Shown here one piece after another: positions 26,178 through 34,645 of a DNA stretch of 54,156 nt. Under the pieces are notes generated by a model, which saw only the letters and a program-made list of their open reading frames with translations, had not been told where the DNA came from and did no database searches. Each line of letters opens with the position of its first letter. Position 1 is the first letter of the stretch. Source of the stretch: Methylococcales bacterium (lineage in GTDB: Bacteria > Pseudomonadota > Gammaproteobacteria > Methylococcales > Methylomonadaceae); the NCBI GenBank assembly GCA_026399075.1, contig JAPLRR010000037.1, forward strand, positions 1-54,156, given 5' to 3'. A program made the position numbers and the translations under genes.

Positions 26178-26477
26178 TTAATCCAGATAATCATCTATAT
26201 CCATATCTTCGGCATTGGGCCGGTGTTCATCAGTATCCGTATAGCCTAAATCGTCGGATTCAATGTCGTCAAAAGGCGCGCTCCAATCTTCTGGATCTTC
26301 TATGTAATCAAACGTCGAGCTATACCAGCTGTCATGGTCATAATCGCCAATGTCCCCGTTAAGGTATTGGACTTCGATTGAATCATCATTTTCATCGATG
26401 GCAAGCACTTTAAACTTTAGGCTGTTTTCTAAGTCTTTGTACCAGCTTCCGATGATGGGGTCTGCTACTGTCGTCAT
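26178..26477 (-). CDS. DUF6763-type small acidic protein
   Basis: This 99-residue, strongly acidic protein starts ADPIIGSWYKDLENSLKFKVLAIDE, a small beta domain, then has a long Asp/Glu-rich tail ending IDDYLD. It matches my recollection of the family DUF6763, which has no known function. There is no signal peptide, so it is probably cytoplasmic. It is the first gene of the leftward run with the ATPase, metA and the deaminase. Confidence 0.65.
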   Translation of the reverse strand: MTTVADPIIGSWYKDLENSLKFKVLAIDENDDSIEVQYLNGDIGDYDHDSWYSSTFDYIEDPEDWSAPFDDIESDDLGYTDTDEHRPNAEDMDIDDYLD

Positions 26478-26899
26478 AAATTATTACCTTATCTGTTGGT
26501 TTGGATGTGCAAGGGACACTATAACTTGGCGGATATTATTATCAAGGCTAAAAAACAAAAATTATTTTGCCTAGTCCGCGGCGTTGGGGGCTTTCTCCGG
26601 GCGGGCAAACGTAAAGCGCTTACCTTCAAATGCCGATCACCTTAGGCTGACTAGTTATAGTGGAAGTAGGGGTTACTTGCAAGCCTAAACGCTGCGATGA
26701 AGGCCAATACTAAGCGAACAGCGGGGATTTCAAGGAAGCTTTTTCGGCACTATTTTTAATGGAATTAACCTATTGCAAAATAAATTCCATGTTGGTTAAA
26801 ATTATTGCGTCGGGTCACGGCTTTCCAACTTTGCCTTAAGGCATTTAGGGGCAGCGGCCTCGGCAGCACAACTATTCTAAAAATAATGAGGAGAGAGAA
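26478..26899. other. Intergenic region between divergent genes
   Basis: These 422 bases hold the promoters of the DUF6763 run (leftward) and of smbP (rightward). I see no repeat, hairpin or small gene in it. GAGGAGAGAG just before 26900 is the smbP ribosome binding site. Confidence 0.5.
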
Positions 26900-27235
26900 A
26901 TGAAAAAAATTGCATCCGTATGTGCCGGTTTATTACTGAGCTTAAGCACCAGTGTATTTGCCGAAGATCATACCAAACAGGCCGTTGAACATGCCACAGC
27001 AGCGGTTGAGCAGGGTAAGGCAGGCCATGCACCAGCCTTGGTGGAACAAGCGAAGTCAGCGCTGGACCATGCACTGGCGGCATCCTTGGTCACTAAAAGT
27101 GTAACCAAAAACCACATTGATGCGGCTGCCGAAGTTCTGCAAACCGCCATTGACGAAGGTAATTTAGGGCATACTGAAGCAGCCACTAAAGCCTCAGAAA
27201 CCGCATTGACCCACTTAAAGGCAGCGAATAAATAA
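26900..27235 (+). CDS. smbP: SmbP-type small metal-binding protein
   Basis: This 111-residue exported protein has a signal peptide ending STSVFA (21 residues). The mature part is a predicted helical bundle with seven regularly placed histidines in HxxxA, GHxxxL and LxHA contexts. The mature half-repeats (AVEHATAAVEQGKAGHAPAL and AAEVLQTAIDEGNLGHTEAA) are the hallmark of SmbP, first described in Nitrosomonas as a periplasmic Cu-binding protein. It has a strong ribosome binding site and its own terminator. Position 4 kb from corA/corB suggests it adds to periplasmic copper handling; other divalent metals are possible. Confidence 0.85.
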   Translation: MKKIASVCAGLLLSLSTSVFAEDHTKQAVEHATAAVEQGKAGHAPALVEQAKSALDHALAASLVTKSVTKNHIDAAAEVLQTAIDEGNLGHTEAATKASETALTHLKAANK

Positions 27236-27263
27236 TCGCTTGGCTTTTGATTATTACTTAAGG

Positions 27264-27294
27264 AAACGGGCAGCCAGTTCTGCCCGTTTTTTTT
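27264..27294 (+). terminator. Rho-independent terminator after smbP
   Basis: AAACGGGCAG pairs with CTGCCCGTTT across CCAGTT and ends in eight T residues, 28 bases after the smbP stop. Confidence 0.9.
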
Positions 27295-27326
27295 GGCTAA
27301 AGTTATTCTTACACAATAACTTACGC

Positions 27327-29258
27327 CTATTTATAAATGACAAATCCACCAGGAAGGAGGGTTAAATAAACCGCTTTGCCATTACGGGACTCAACCTTCG
27401 TTTCGGATCCTATCTGCGCCGGGTCAGTTGAATAGACACAGGTTAAATTCGCCGGATTCGAGTTGTGCAGGCTGTTGTCCAAGGTAGCCCAAGCGGAACG
27501 GGAGTGCTCCACGTCAGTATTGATGGCAAGCAAGATTTCTTGGTTATTGAAGAGACGTGACCAAGGCACAATGGACAAAAGGCGGCCACCTATCGTATGC
27601 GGGTAGCCAAACGTGCTATCATCGCCTGATTCGGAAATTTGCCGTAGATATTGGCGCCCACGGCGCAAAGCCAAGTGCTGTTTTCTGATTGCGCTGATGT
27701 CGGCAATCAGCCGATAAATTTTGTGCGCCTCATTAAAAAAATGTTTGCCGCTACTTTGTAGGGAACCAAAGCCGCCACCGAACATCGTTTCCCGCAAATA
27801 CCGGTCATCATCACCTGCCCCATCAAACGCTTGTTCCGTGCCGTAAAAAAGGCAGGGTATGCCCATCGTGGTCAGGTTAAGGGCAATCACAGCCGGCAGG
27901 TGGGCGTAACTTTGGTTTTGGGGTTCGCCGCAAAAGCGTGCCTTATTCTTGCCTTTACGGACTTGGTCATGGTCGTCGAACAAGGTGACGATATGTTTGC
28001 CGTACCAGACATGGGAGCCTTTTTTCTCCTGCACCGAGTTTCTGAACAAATCGAAATAAGAGGCCGGGTCACGGTAGCCTTTAGCCAAATATTCCAACCG
28101 GTCGGGTATGTCATCAATACCCAGTGCGGCATTCAGGCCAGTGGTTTCCATCAGGTCAAACGCCAAGCCACGTCCACCAGTGATTTCACCAATCAGGTAG
28201 AAATTCTCTTTGCCCACACTTTGCGCATATTCCCGGATGACCGAGGTGAAATAGCGGGTGGCACCTGGCTCCATGTGCTTAACGGTGTCAATGCGATAGC
28301 CGTCAATATCCGCAAAAGCAATCCAGAATTTGTAGATTTCGCAGAGCGCCGCCAGTGCCGGGGTGGGATGGAAATTATCAATAATCCGGTTGCCGCTGGC
28401 ATCATGGTCATGGTAACCATGATCTATGTCTTTAAGGGACATAAAATCGCCTTCCCGATATTCCGGGTCATAATCCCAGTTGTCAATGCGCCCCTTGCGG
28501 GTAAAGGTTTTTTCAGCCTGCAATTCTGCGGGCCAGATGGCTTGGTCAGGCCATGCCTCTGGATGGGCGGCCAGGTCAATTTGCCCAAAGGGGACATCCG
28601 GCTTGCCAGCGGCGTTACGGTAGCCTTTAACCTCATATTTGCCTTTGTCCCAGCGCGGATCCATGAAATGCCCGCCATGCCCGTCATCCGTATAATAGCG
28701 GTCAGCATCATAGCCAAAAACATCACCGGCATGGTTAAAAATAATGTCCAATATAACGTAAATGCCTTGCGCATGGGCGGTATTGACCAGATCCTGCAAA
28801 TCTTGCCGCGTACCAAAATGGGGGTCCACATCCAGAAAATTCTGTATGGCGTAACCATGGTAGGAATAGCCGTTGTTTGGGACTTGCTTAAAGACAGGGC
28901 TGACCCAGATTGCCGTGACCCCTAGGCGTTTTAAATAGCCTATCTTGCTGGCCAGGCCTTTCAATGTGCCGCCTAGCCAACGGTTGCCTTGGTCTGCCCA
29001 TTGCTTGCGGTCTGCTTTGTAGGCATCGTGGTCAAATTGGAAAGGGGGTGTGGTCCCTGTGGTCACTGGTTTGCCATCATTATCGGTGTAGCCTTTTTCC
29101 TTACCATCAGAAAAGCGGTCCAGCATTAAAAAATACAGGACTTGATCTTCCCAAGCGACGGGGGATGGTGTGTGTTGGCGGTTTTGGTAGGCCGCCCAGT
29201 TGATATCGGAGAGAGATTGCTCGATGAGGTTGTGGGTTTTGTTGTCTATAGGTTTCAT
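27327..29258 (-). CDS. GH13 alpha-amylase family enzyme
   Basis: This 643-residue TIM-barrel glycoside hydrolase has all four GH13 regions: DIIFNHAGD, YRIDTVKHME (nucleophile Asp), LIGEITGG (acid/base Glu) and FDDHDQV (third Asp). A beta-rich C-terminal domain follows (about 555-643). A roughly 80-residue N-terminal part precedes the barrel, and no signal peptide is seen, so it is probably cytoplasmic and may act on glycogen or maltodextrins. The longest frame starts at a TTG (29321); the ATG at 29258 was preferred. No glycogen genes are adjacent. Activity could be amylase, neopullulanase or a transglycosylase type. Confidence 0.87.
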   Translation of the reverse strand: MKPIDNKTHNLIEQSLSDINWAAYQNRQHTPSPVAWEDQVLYFLMLDRFSDGKEKGYTDNDGKPVTTGTTPPFQFDHDAYKADRKQWADQGNRWLGGTLKGLASKIGYLKRLGVTAIWVSPVFKQVPNNGYSYHGYAIQNFLDVDPHFGTRQDLQDLVNTAHAQGIYVILDIIFNHAGDVFGYDADRYYTDDGHGGHFMDPRWDKGKYEVKGYRNAAGKPDVPFGQIDLAAHPEAWPDQAIWPAELQAEKTFTRKGRIDNWDYDPEYREGDFMSLKDIDHGYHDHDASGNRIIDNFHPTPALAALCEIYKFWIAFADIDGYRIDTVKHMEPGATRYFTSVIREYAQSVGKENFYLIGEITGGRGLAFDLMETTGLNAALGIDDIPDRLEYLAKGYRDPASYFDLFRNSVQEKKGSHVWYGKHIVTLFDDHDQVRKGKNKARFCGEPQNQSYAHLPAVIALNLTTMGIPCLFYGTEQAFDGAGDDDRYLRETMFGGGFGSLQSSGKHFFNEAHKIYRLIADISAIRKQHLALRRGRQYLRQISESGDDSTFGYPHTIGGRLLSIVPWSRLFNNQEILLAINTDVEHSRSAWATLDNSLHNSNPANLTCVYSTDPAQIGSETKVESRNGKAVYLTLLPGGFVIYK

Positions 29259-29399
29259 GGTTATGCTAAGTGCGGTGGCTAATAAGTTATAAGGAAGGGT
29301 AGATTCGAATGGCCCAAGCAATAAAAAATGGGGCAGCGGCCCAAAAAAATTGTGCTGCCCCTGTTGTTTTCTACCTGGAAGGCAGCGGTTGGCTTGGCT

Positions 29400-30278
29400 T
29401 TAAAAACCAAACTCATTGGTGGCGATATATTCACTCTTGATTAATGCCCACCAATCCACCGCCAGCCCCCTTAGGACATATTCGTAAGGCAGCCAGCCAT
29501 AACCTGCATCACCCCAACTGGTGCCCCACGAGTTTCGGATTAATAAGGCCCCCGTGGTTGTTGCGCCACCATTGGCGTTTTTGATTTTTACGGTATCGTC
29601 ATAACCGACCGCCATAATGGCGTGACCACCGGCAACCTTATCATTAGTGCTGGGAAATGGAATCTTGCCTTTACCTGCGCCATTCGCTTGCGTGATGGAG
29701 TTATAAACCGTAAACCCAAACATAGACGGCAAATTGCCTGCCAGATTTGTTTTTATTTGCTGTAACACGTTTGCTGGTGGGGTGCCTGGGGGATCCAAGC
29801 GATAATAACTGATTGTTTGGTAGGCTTGGGCGTACGCATATAAAAATGCGGAAGGTTCCACCTCAAAATTGGCAGTTTGATAAGGGCAAAATTTTTCAGG
29901 GGGAATACCGAACAAGGCCATAGCGCCCATCGTGGTACGCAAAAAAGCACCTGTGTCGCCTGTCCATCCCAACAGATTGCGCGTTGCTTTATAAAGAAAC
30001 AATCGGGAAGCATCCAGCCATACGCCAAAAGCCTTCTTTTCGTAGTATTCGATCATTCCCACGCCCGCATGGGCGGTGCATGAGCCTAACCTTTCCTGGT
30101 CTTCAATAGGTGAACACCAAGCCCTGAGGTCTATCTTGGCGGGTAAGGTGGCTGTCAAGTCCAACACTTTGAGTTTTTTAAGCAGTGGCTTGATATTCAC
30201 ACTCTCTGGCGTGTAATCCCTGACATCGGGCAAATCCCGCAACCAGCCTAAACCATAATCTTTGTATACTTCGTTCAT
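29400..30278 (-). CDS. Papain-like (C1) cysteine peptidase
   Basis: This 292-residue protein has papain-family catalytic residues: Gln61 (oxyanion hole), Cys67 in GSCTAHA, His219 in GGHAIMAVGYDD and Asn249 in RNSWGTSWG. A propeptide-like N-terminus of about 50 residues precedes IDLRAWCSPIEDQ. No signal peptide is visible, unusual for a C1 enzyme. It is the last of three leftward genes that include a C25-like peptidase and a small protein, with gaps of 33 and 77 bases. Role unknown. Confidence 0.85.
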   Translation of the reverse strand: MNEVYKDYGLGWLRDLPDVRDYTPESVNIKPLLKKLKVLDLTATLPAKIDLRAWCSPIEDQERLGSCTAHAGVGMIEYYEKKAFGVWLDASRLFLYKATRNLLGWTGDTGAFLRTTMGAMALFGIPPEKFCPYQTANFEVEPSAFLYAYAQAYQTISYYRLDPPGTPPANVLQQIKTNLAGNLPSMFGFTVYNSITQANGAGKGKIPFPSTNDKVAGGHAIMAVGYDDTVKIKNANGGATTTGALLIRNSWGTSWGDAGYGWLPYEYVLRGLAVDWWALIKSEYIATNEFGF

Positions 30279-30311
30279 GTCATATCTCCAGTAATTAATG
30301 TGGGCTGCCGT

Positions 30312-30599
30312 TTATTTTTCGGTTGCCATGGAGGCAATCTCTAGCGTGAGAAAGGATTCGCCACGAATATCCCAGCGTTGTGCAATGTGCCCCGCCACGG
30401 TTAGCCTGGCATCCAATGCAAGGACGCTACCTTCCGCTACAATAGGCCGATCCGACCAACGCTCGCCCCTGGTTAAAAAATAAACCTTGTTGCCAGCGTC
30501 CAATGCATAAGCCATGCCCGGTAGGCAAGGCTCGCTGGTACAAGGGTTGGGCAGCAACGCTAATTTGCCTGTAATGGTTGTCTGTGGCTGGTCGGGCAT
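30312..30599 (-). CDS. Small protein encoded between two cysteine peptidases
   Basis: This 95-residue protein has no signal peptide. It is predicted beta-rich (KLALLPN, KVYFLTRG, SVLALDARLTVAGHI, ESFLTLEIAS) and carries two cysteines close together (NPCTSEPCLPG). A GTG at 30608 would add three residues, but that triplet overlaps AGGTGA, the ribosome binding site of the ATG at 30599. I do not recognise the family. By position it could be an inhibitor, chaperone or partner of the flanking peptidases; this is inference. Confidence 0.6.
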   Translation of the reverse strand: MPDQPQTTITGKLALLPNPCTSEPCLPGMAYALDAGNKVYFLTRGERWSDRPIVAEGSVLALDARLTVAGHIAQRWDIRGESFLTLEIASMATEK

Positions 30600-30676
30600 G
30601 GTTGTCACCTGAGGTTATGGTTTGCTGTTAGCGGTTTGCTCCCCCGACGTGTTTGGCGCGTCGGGGAAACGTGGGG

Positions 30677-32248
30677 TTATACCGTAAAGGTGAAGTAACG
30701 CCATTCGCTCCAAGGGCATACGCGGCCATTGACGTTTGCCCTCACCCGCCAACGGCCCCGTTGCGCCCCCACAAACAGATGCTCATAGCTGGTGTCGATG
30801 AGGGCACCAGAAATCAACCACGTAGTATTGGTTTCAGCAGACCACTTGCCCCTAAACGCATCGACTTCCACGTTATAGGTTGCGCCAGCGATAGTGACTG
30901 GATCCCATTGGAAGGTTATCAACCTAGGGTAATGGTCGAAGGTGTCATTGTTGTGAGGGTTGCGCAGGGTTGGCACCACGCCAGTCCACCAATTGAGCGT
31001 GGGGTCGCCTAACAGCGCCATCCCGTAATACCATTGCCGCATCCCCAAGTCGTGGGCGGCGCCTAGGGCTTTCCACCAGTCAACATAGGCATCACCGATG
31101 ACTTTGCCGTTACCCATCGGTGTATAAAAGTTTTCAAAAGCCAGCATGGAACCCGTTTTTGCACTGCCTACGGCTGCCAAGCCATTGCAGGTTGAGCCGC
31201 CAGCTTTGTCAAAAATATACCAACCCGCCATATAGTCAGCTTGGGTAAACAGCGCGTTACTACAGGCGAACAAGTTGTAGAAGTAGGCATTGGGCGGGTT
31301 CACATCACGCAGATAGGTGTTGGGTATCCATTCGGAGGCGGCACCTGGCACTTTAAATGAGTGCCCGCCTGGTGATGAATGGGCGCAAATGTGCGCCCAC
31401 GCACGGAACTGTTGGACTTCGGCTTTGTAACGGTCACCATCGGTGGTTGTCGGGTCGGTTATGGTTTCTATATTGGCGGCGGGGAACATCGAGTCCAGCG
31501 CACAATCGCCAAATCCAGCCCAGTCGTCGTCAACAAACGCCAGCGCCTTGTTTGATGCACCAAACAGCCCTTTGCGGTAAAGATGGTTGCGATTGAAATA
31601 ATCGTTGATCAAGGCGGCATCATTACCGTTGCTGCTGGGCGTCCACAAGCGCCCTACCCATATTTCTGGTGCGACATTGGTGGGATGTTCGCTGAACTTG
31701 CCGTCCCCGTCGGGGTCATTCCAAGTACCGTTTAAATCCATGAAGTAGAGGTCACAGGGGAACTCTGCGGCACCGCCGAAGTCATCCGCCATTTCAAACC
31801 ACGCAACGGGCAAGGAACCCACCATCAACGCCCCTAGAATGGGTTGTTTGCCTTTAAGGAAGTTGCGCAGATCCACAGGCGTACCACCTTTGACTTTAAA
31901 GGCGGTGGCAAAGTAGCCTTCATAGGCTAAATCTTGGATATATTGGTTTATGGATGCCTTAACAGCGGCATAGAGGTCAAAGTTGACCAGCACCAGCATT
32001 TTGCCCTTAGGGAACGCCCCTAGTGAATAGCTCTGTAGATGTTTTAGGTCGGCTGAAAATGCCGGTCTGGCCTGTTCTTCGGCCACAAAAGCCGCAGGGG
32101 GGATTAGCGCCTTGAACTGCTCAAAGTTTTGCGGCTTTAGATTTGTGTTGTCCACATAGTCGAGGTTACGCACATTTTGGTAGTTGATTTTGAAAGTGCG
32201 CAGTTGTGTGATCTTGCTAAGATCAATTTTTGAAGTGAGGTTTGGCAT
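30677..32248 (-). CDS. Gingipain-like (C25, caspase-fold) cysteine peptidase
   Basis: This 523-residue protein has a clan CD peptidase domain. A His candidate lies at 286 or 290 in AHICAHSSPGGH. The likely nucleophile Cys329 is in NLFACSNALFTQADYMAGW, followed by GSTCNGLAAVGSAKTGSM and YYGMALLGDPTLNWW, as in C25 enzymes. A calcium-type loop DPDGDGKF (179-186) lies in the N-terminal half, and the C-terminus (about 425-523) looks like a fibronectin/Ig-type beta domain. No signal peptide is present, in contrast to secreted gingipains. It is the first gene of the three-gene leftward run. Confidence 0.75.
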   Translation of the reverse strand: MPNLTSKIDLSKITQLRTFKINYQNVRNLDYVDNTNLKPQNFEQFKALIPPAAFVAEEQARPAFSADLKHLQSYSLGAFPKGKMLVLVNFDLYAAVKASINQYIQDLAYEGYFATAFKVKGGTPVDLRNFLKGKQPILGALMVGSLPVAWFEMADDFGGAAEFPCDLYFMDLNGTWNDPDGDGKFSEHPTNVAPEIWVGRLWTPSSNGNDAALINDYFNRNHLYRKGLFGASNKALAFVDDDWAGFGDCALDSMFPAANIETITDPTTTDGDRYKAEVQQFRAWAHICAHSSPGGHSFKVPGAASEWIPNTYLRDVNPPNAYFYNLFACSNALFTQADYMAGWYIFDKAGGSTCNGLAAVGSAKTGSMLAFENFYTPMGNGKVIGDAYVDWWKALGAAHDLGMRQWYYGMALLGDPTLNWWTGVVPTLRNPHNNDTFDHYPRLITFQWDPVTIAGATYNVEVDAFRGKWSAETNTTWLISGALIDTSYEHLFVGAQRGRWRVRANVNGRVCPWSEWRYFTFTV

Positions 32249-32958
32249 AAAAGCTCCTTTAACGCATTGTTAAATTTGTTTATATCCTGAGCGGAATTGC
32301 TAGCGTTTGCTGAATTCCATTCATCACGTCCCATGATCTTGGCGGAAAGCTAACCGTTGTGCCATCTCGTGGCTTTAAGCGGGATTTTTCTACCTAGGTG
32401 GGCGCTAATCGGGCTAGTTTTATCCCAAAATAGCCAACCACTGCATGAGTGGTATAACTATAGGTATTAACATTGCACAAATCTATTCGTACTAATACGT
32501 ATTCAATGGCTATGCAATAAAATGTGCATAAAATAGTGTTTCACAGAAAAAACACTTGGTAGCGCGTAAGTGCGGATTTGTCGCCCTTACAAATGCCCAT
32601 GTCCCTTCATGTGTACGCCTACAAGTCTAGTAACGCGTCGTTCCTGATTGGGGTAGTCGGGATTTGCCGTTTATTTGAAGCTGTGTTGAAGGTTGGCAAC
32701 CTGCCTGGGCTAAAGCATTTTGTTACGGAATGATAAGTGTGGGCTTGCTAATAGGGTTACATTTTATTGCCAAGTATTGATTAAGATAAGCGACGACTGT
32801 ATGCTGGGCGAGTTTTTGCGACCTTTAAGCATTCGGTCTTGTACCTACCCTCTTGCCGTTGCTGTGCGTTAATCCGGCCTCCACCCATTCATCAATAATC
32901 TTGTTTACGGCTAGCAAACCCAAAATGGCTAGAACTTTTATAACCAGTGGACATACCT
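32249..32958. other. Intergenic region before the type II secretion operon
   Basis: These 710 bases separate the peptidase run from the divergent gsp operon and should contain both promoters. I found no gene, no strong hairpin and no long repeat. A pair of AT-rich blocks (about 32500-32560) may hold promoters but no clear -35/-10 pair stands out. Confidence 0.5.
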
Positions 32959-34644
32959 ATGGCTTACCAGTCTTTGCTAAAAATTTTACAAGAAAAAAAT
33001 AAGCTTTCAGCGTCTGAACTTAAAAAAGTTGAGCGGGTTAAAAAAACTTCGGTTGCTGAAAGTTTGGCCCTGTTGTTGGTCAAGTTGGGATTATGTTCAG
33101 AACTGGATGTCGCTGATGCGTTTGTGGAATCGGGGCAGTTTGAAAAAATGGCCTCAGACCAATACCCGCTGGAAAGGCAGTTGCCTGAAACGGTGTCATT
33201 GCGGTTTTTAAAAAACTACCATGTCATCGGGTTTGGTGAAACCGAAGATGCTGTAACAGTGGTGATGATGGATCCTGAAGACCAATTCACCATCGATGCG
33301 CTACGGCTGGCAACTAGCAAGCCGATTATTGTCAAGGTTGGCTTGTTGTCAGAAATCGATGCGGCATTGGATGTGCAATACGGTGAAGACCGCTCAAAAA
33401 TGGACAAATTGGTGGATGATCTGGCGGTTGATGATTTGGGCGAAGAAGACCTTGAACACCTAAAAGACCTGGCCAGTGAGGCACCGGTTATCAAGATGGT
33501 CAATTTAATTATGCAACGGGCCATTGAAACCCGGGCTTCTGACATCCATATCGAACCCTTTGAACAATCGTTAAAGGTCAGGCTACGCATTGATGGTGTG
33601 TTGCAGGAAATTGATGCGCCGAATGTCAAATCAACTGCAGCGGTGATTTCGCGCATCAAGATTATGGCCAAACTTAATATCGCTGAGCGGCGTTTGCCAC
33701 AAGATGGCCGGATTAAAGTGCAAATGTTGGGTAAGGAATTGGATTTGCGGGTTTCAACCATCCCCACCATGCACGGCGAAAGCGTGGTAATCCGTTTGCT
33801 GGACAAGGAAAATACGGTGCTGGATTTCGCGGCGCTAGGTTTTGCGGGGCGGCATTTGCAACAATTTATTGAGGTGTTGGCGCAGCCGCATGGCATTATT
33901 TTAATCACCGGGCCTACGGGCAGCGGTAAATCGACGACGATGTACGCGGCCCTGAAACAGCTTAATACCTCTGAGCGTAAGATTATCACCGTTGAAGACC
34001 CGGTTGAATATCAAATGGAAGGGATTAACCAAATCCAAGCCAAACCACAGATCGGTTTAACGTTTGCGTCAGCCTTGCGTTCTATAGTCCGGCAAGATCC
34101 TGATGTCATTATGATCGGTGAGATGCGGGACTTGGAAACCGCCCGGATTGCCGTGCAATCAGCGCTGACCGGCCATTTGGTGTTGTCAACCTTACACACG
34201 AATGATGCGGCTGGCGGTATTACGCGCTTGTTAGACATGGGGTTGGAAGAGTATTTGCTCACCTCAACGGTCAATGGCATATTGGCACAGCGATTGGTAA
34301 GAAAACTATGCCCGGTCTGCAAAACCGGTGTTGTCGCTCCGCCTGAATTGGTCAAAGAGTTGCGCTTGCACCGCTACGCGCCAGAAGGCGATATTGTTTT
34401 ATACAAGCCGGTCGGCTGTGCGGCTTGTGCAGGGATGGGCTATCGGGGGCGCTTGGCAATTATTGAATTTTTACCCATGACCGACCCCGTCCGTAAATTA
34501 ATTATGGCGCATGAAGAAGCGGGTGCCATCCAAAAACTGGCCGTGGCCGAAGGGATGCAAACACTGTATGAGAATGGCTTGGTTAAAGTCATCGAAGGCA
34601 TCACAACCCTAGAAGAAGTTATGCGCGTTACCTCGGAAGCCTAA
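32959..34644 (+). CDS. gspE: Type II secretion ATPase GspE
   Basis: This 561-residue secretion ATPase has an N-terminal GspE_N/MshEN domain (about 1-150), then the hexameric motor. Walker A GPTGSGKST lies near 318-326. The Asp box (VEDPVEYQ), the Walker B region (DPDVIMIGEMRD) and the His box (LSTLHTNDA) are all present. The zinc-type tetracysteine loop CPVC...CAAC (about 450-480) is kept. A GTG at 32947 would add four residues; the ATG was chosen because AGTGGA lies at a proper distance. It is the first gene of an eleven-gene operon. Confidence 0.93.
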   Translation: MAYQSLLKILQEKNKLSASELKKVERVKKTSVAESLALLLVKLGLCSELDVADAFVESGQFEKMASDQYPLERQLPETVSLRFLKNYHVIGFGETEDAVTVVMMDPEDQFTIDALRLATSKPIIVKVGLLSEIDAALDVQYGEDRSKMDKLVDDLAVDDLGEEDLEHLKDLASEAPVIKMVNLIMQRAIETRASDIHIEPFEQSLKVRLRIDGVLQEIDAPNVKSTAAVISRIKIMAKLNIAERRLPQDGRIKVQMLGKELDLRVSTIPTMHGESVVIRLLDKENTVLDFAALGFAGRHLQQFIEVLAQPHGIILITGPTGSGKSTTMYAALKQLNTSERKIITVEDPVEYQMEGINQIQAKPQIGLTFASALRSIVRQDPDVIMIGEMRDLETARIAVQSALTGHLVLSTLHTNDAAGGITRLLDMGLEEYLLTSTVNGILAQRLVRKLCPVCKTGVVAPPELVKELRLHRYAPEGDIVLYKPVGCAACAGMGYRGRLAIIEFLPMTDPVRKLIMAHEEAGAIQKLAVAEGMQTLYENGLVKVIEGITTLEEVMRVTSEA

Positions 34645-34645
34645 G

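Noticed and set aside
27831..28925. Long open frame (364 residues) on the plus strand
   Set aside because: It lies fully antisense to the GH13 gene, whose four catalytic motifs are intact. Its translation has no recognisable domain.
33216..33989. 257-residue frame on the minus strand
   Set aside because: Antisense shadow of gspE; serine/cysteine-rich composition without motifs.
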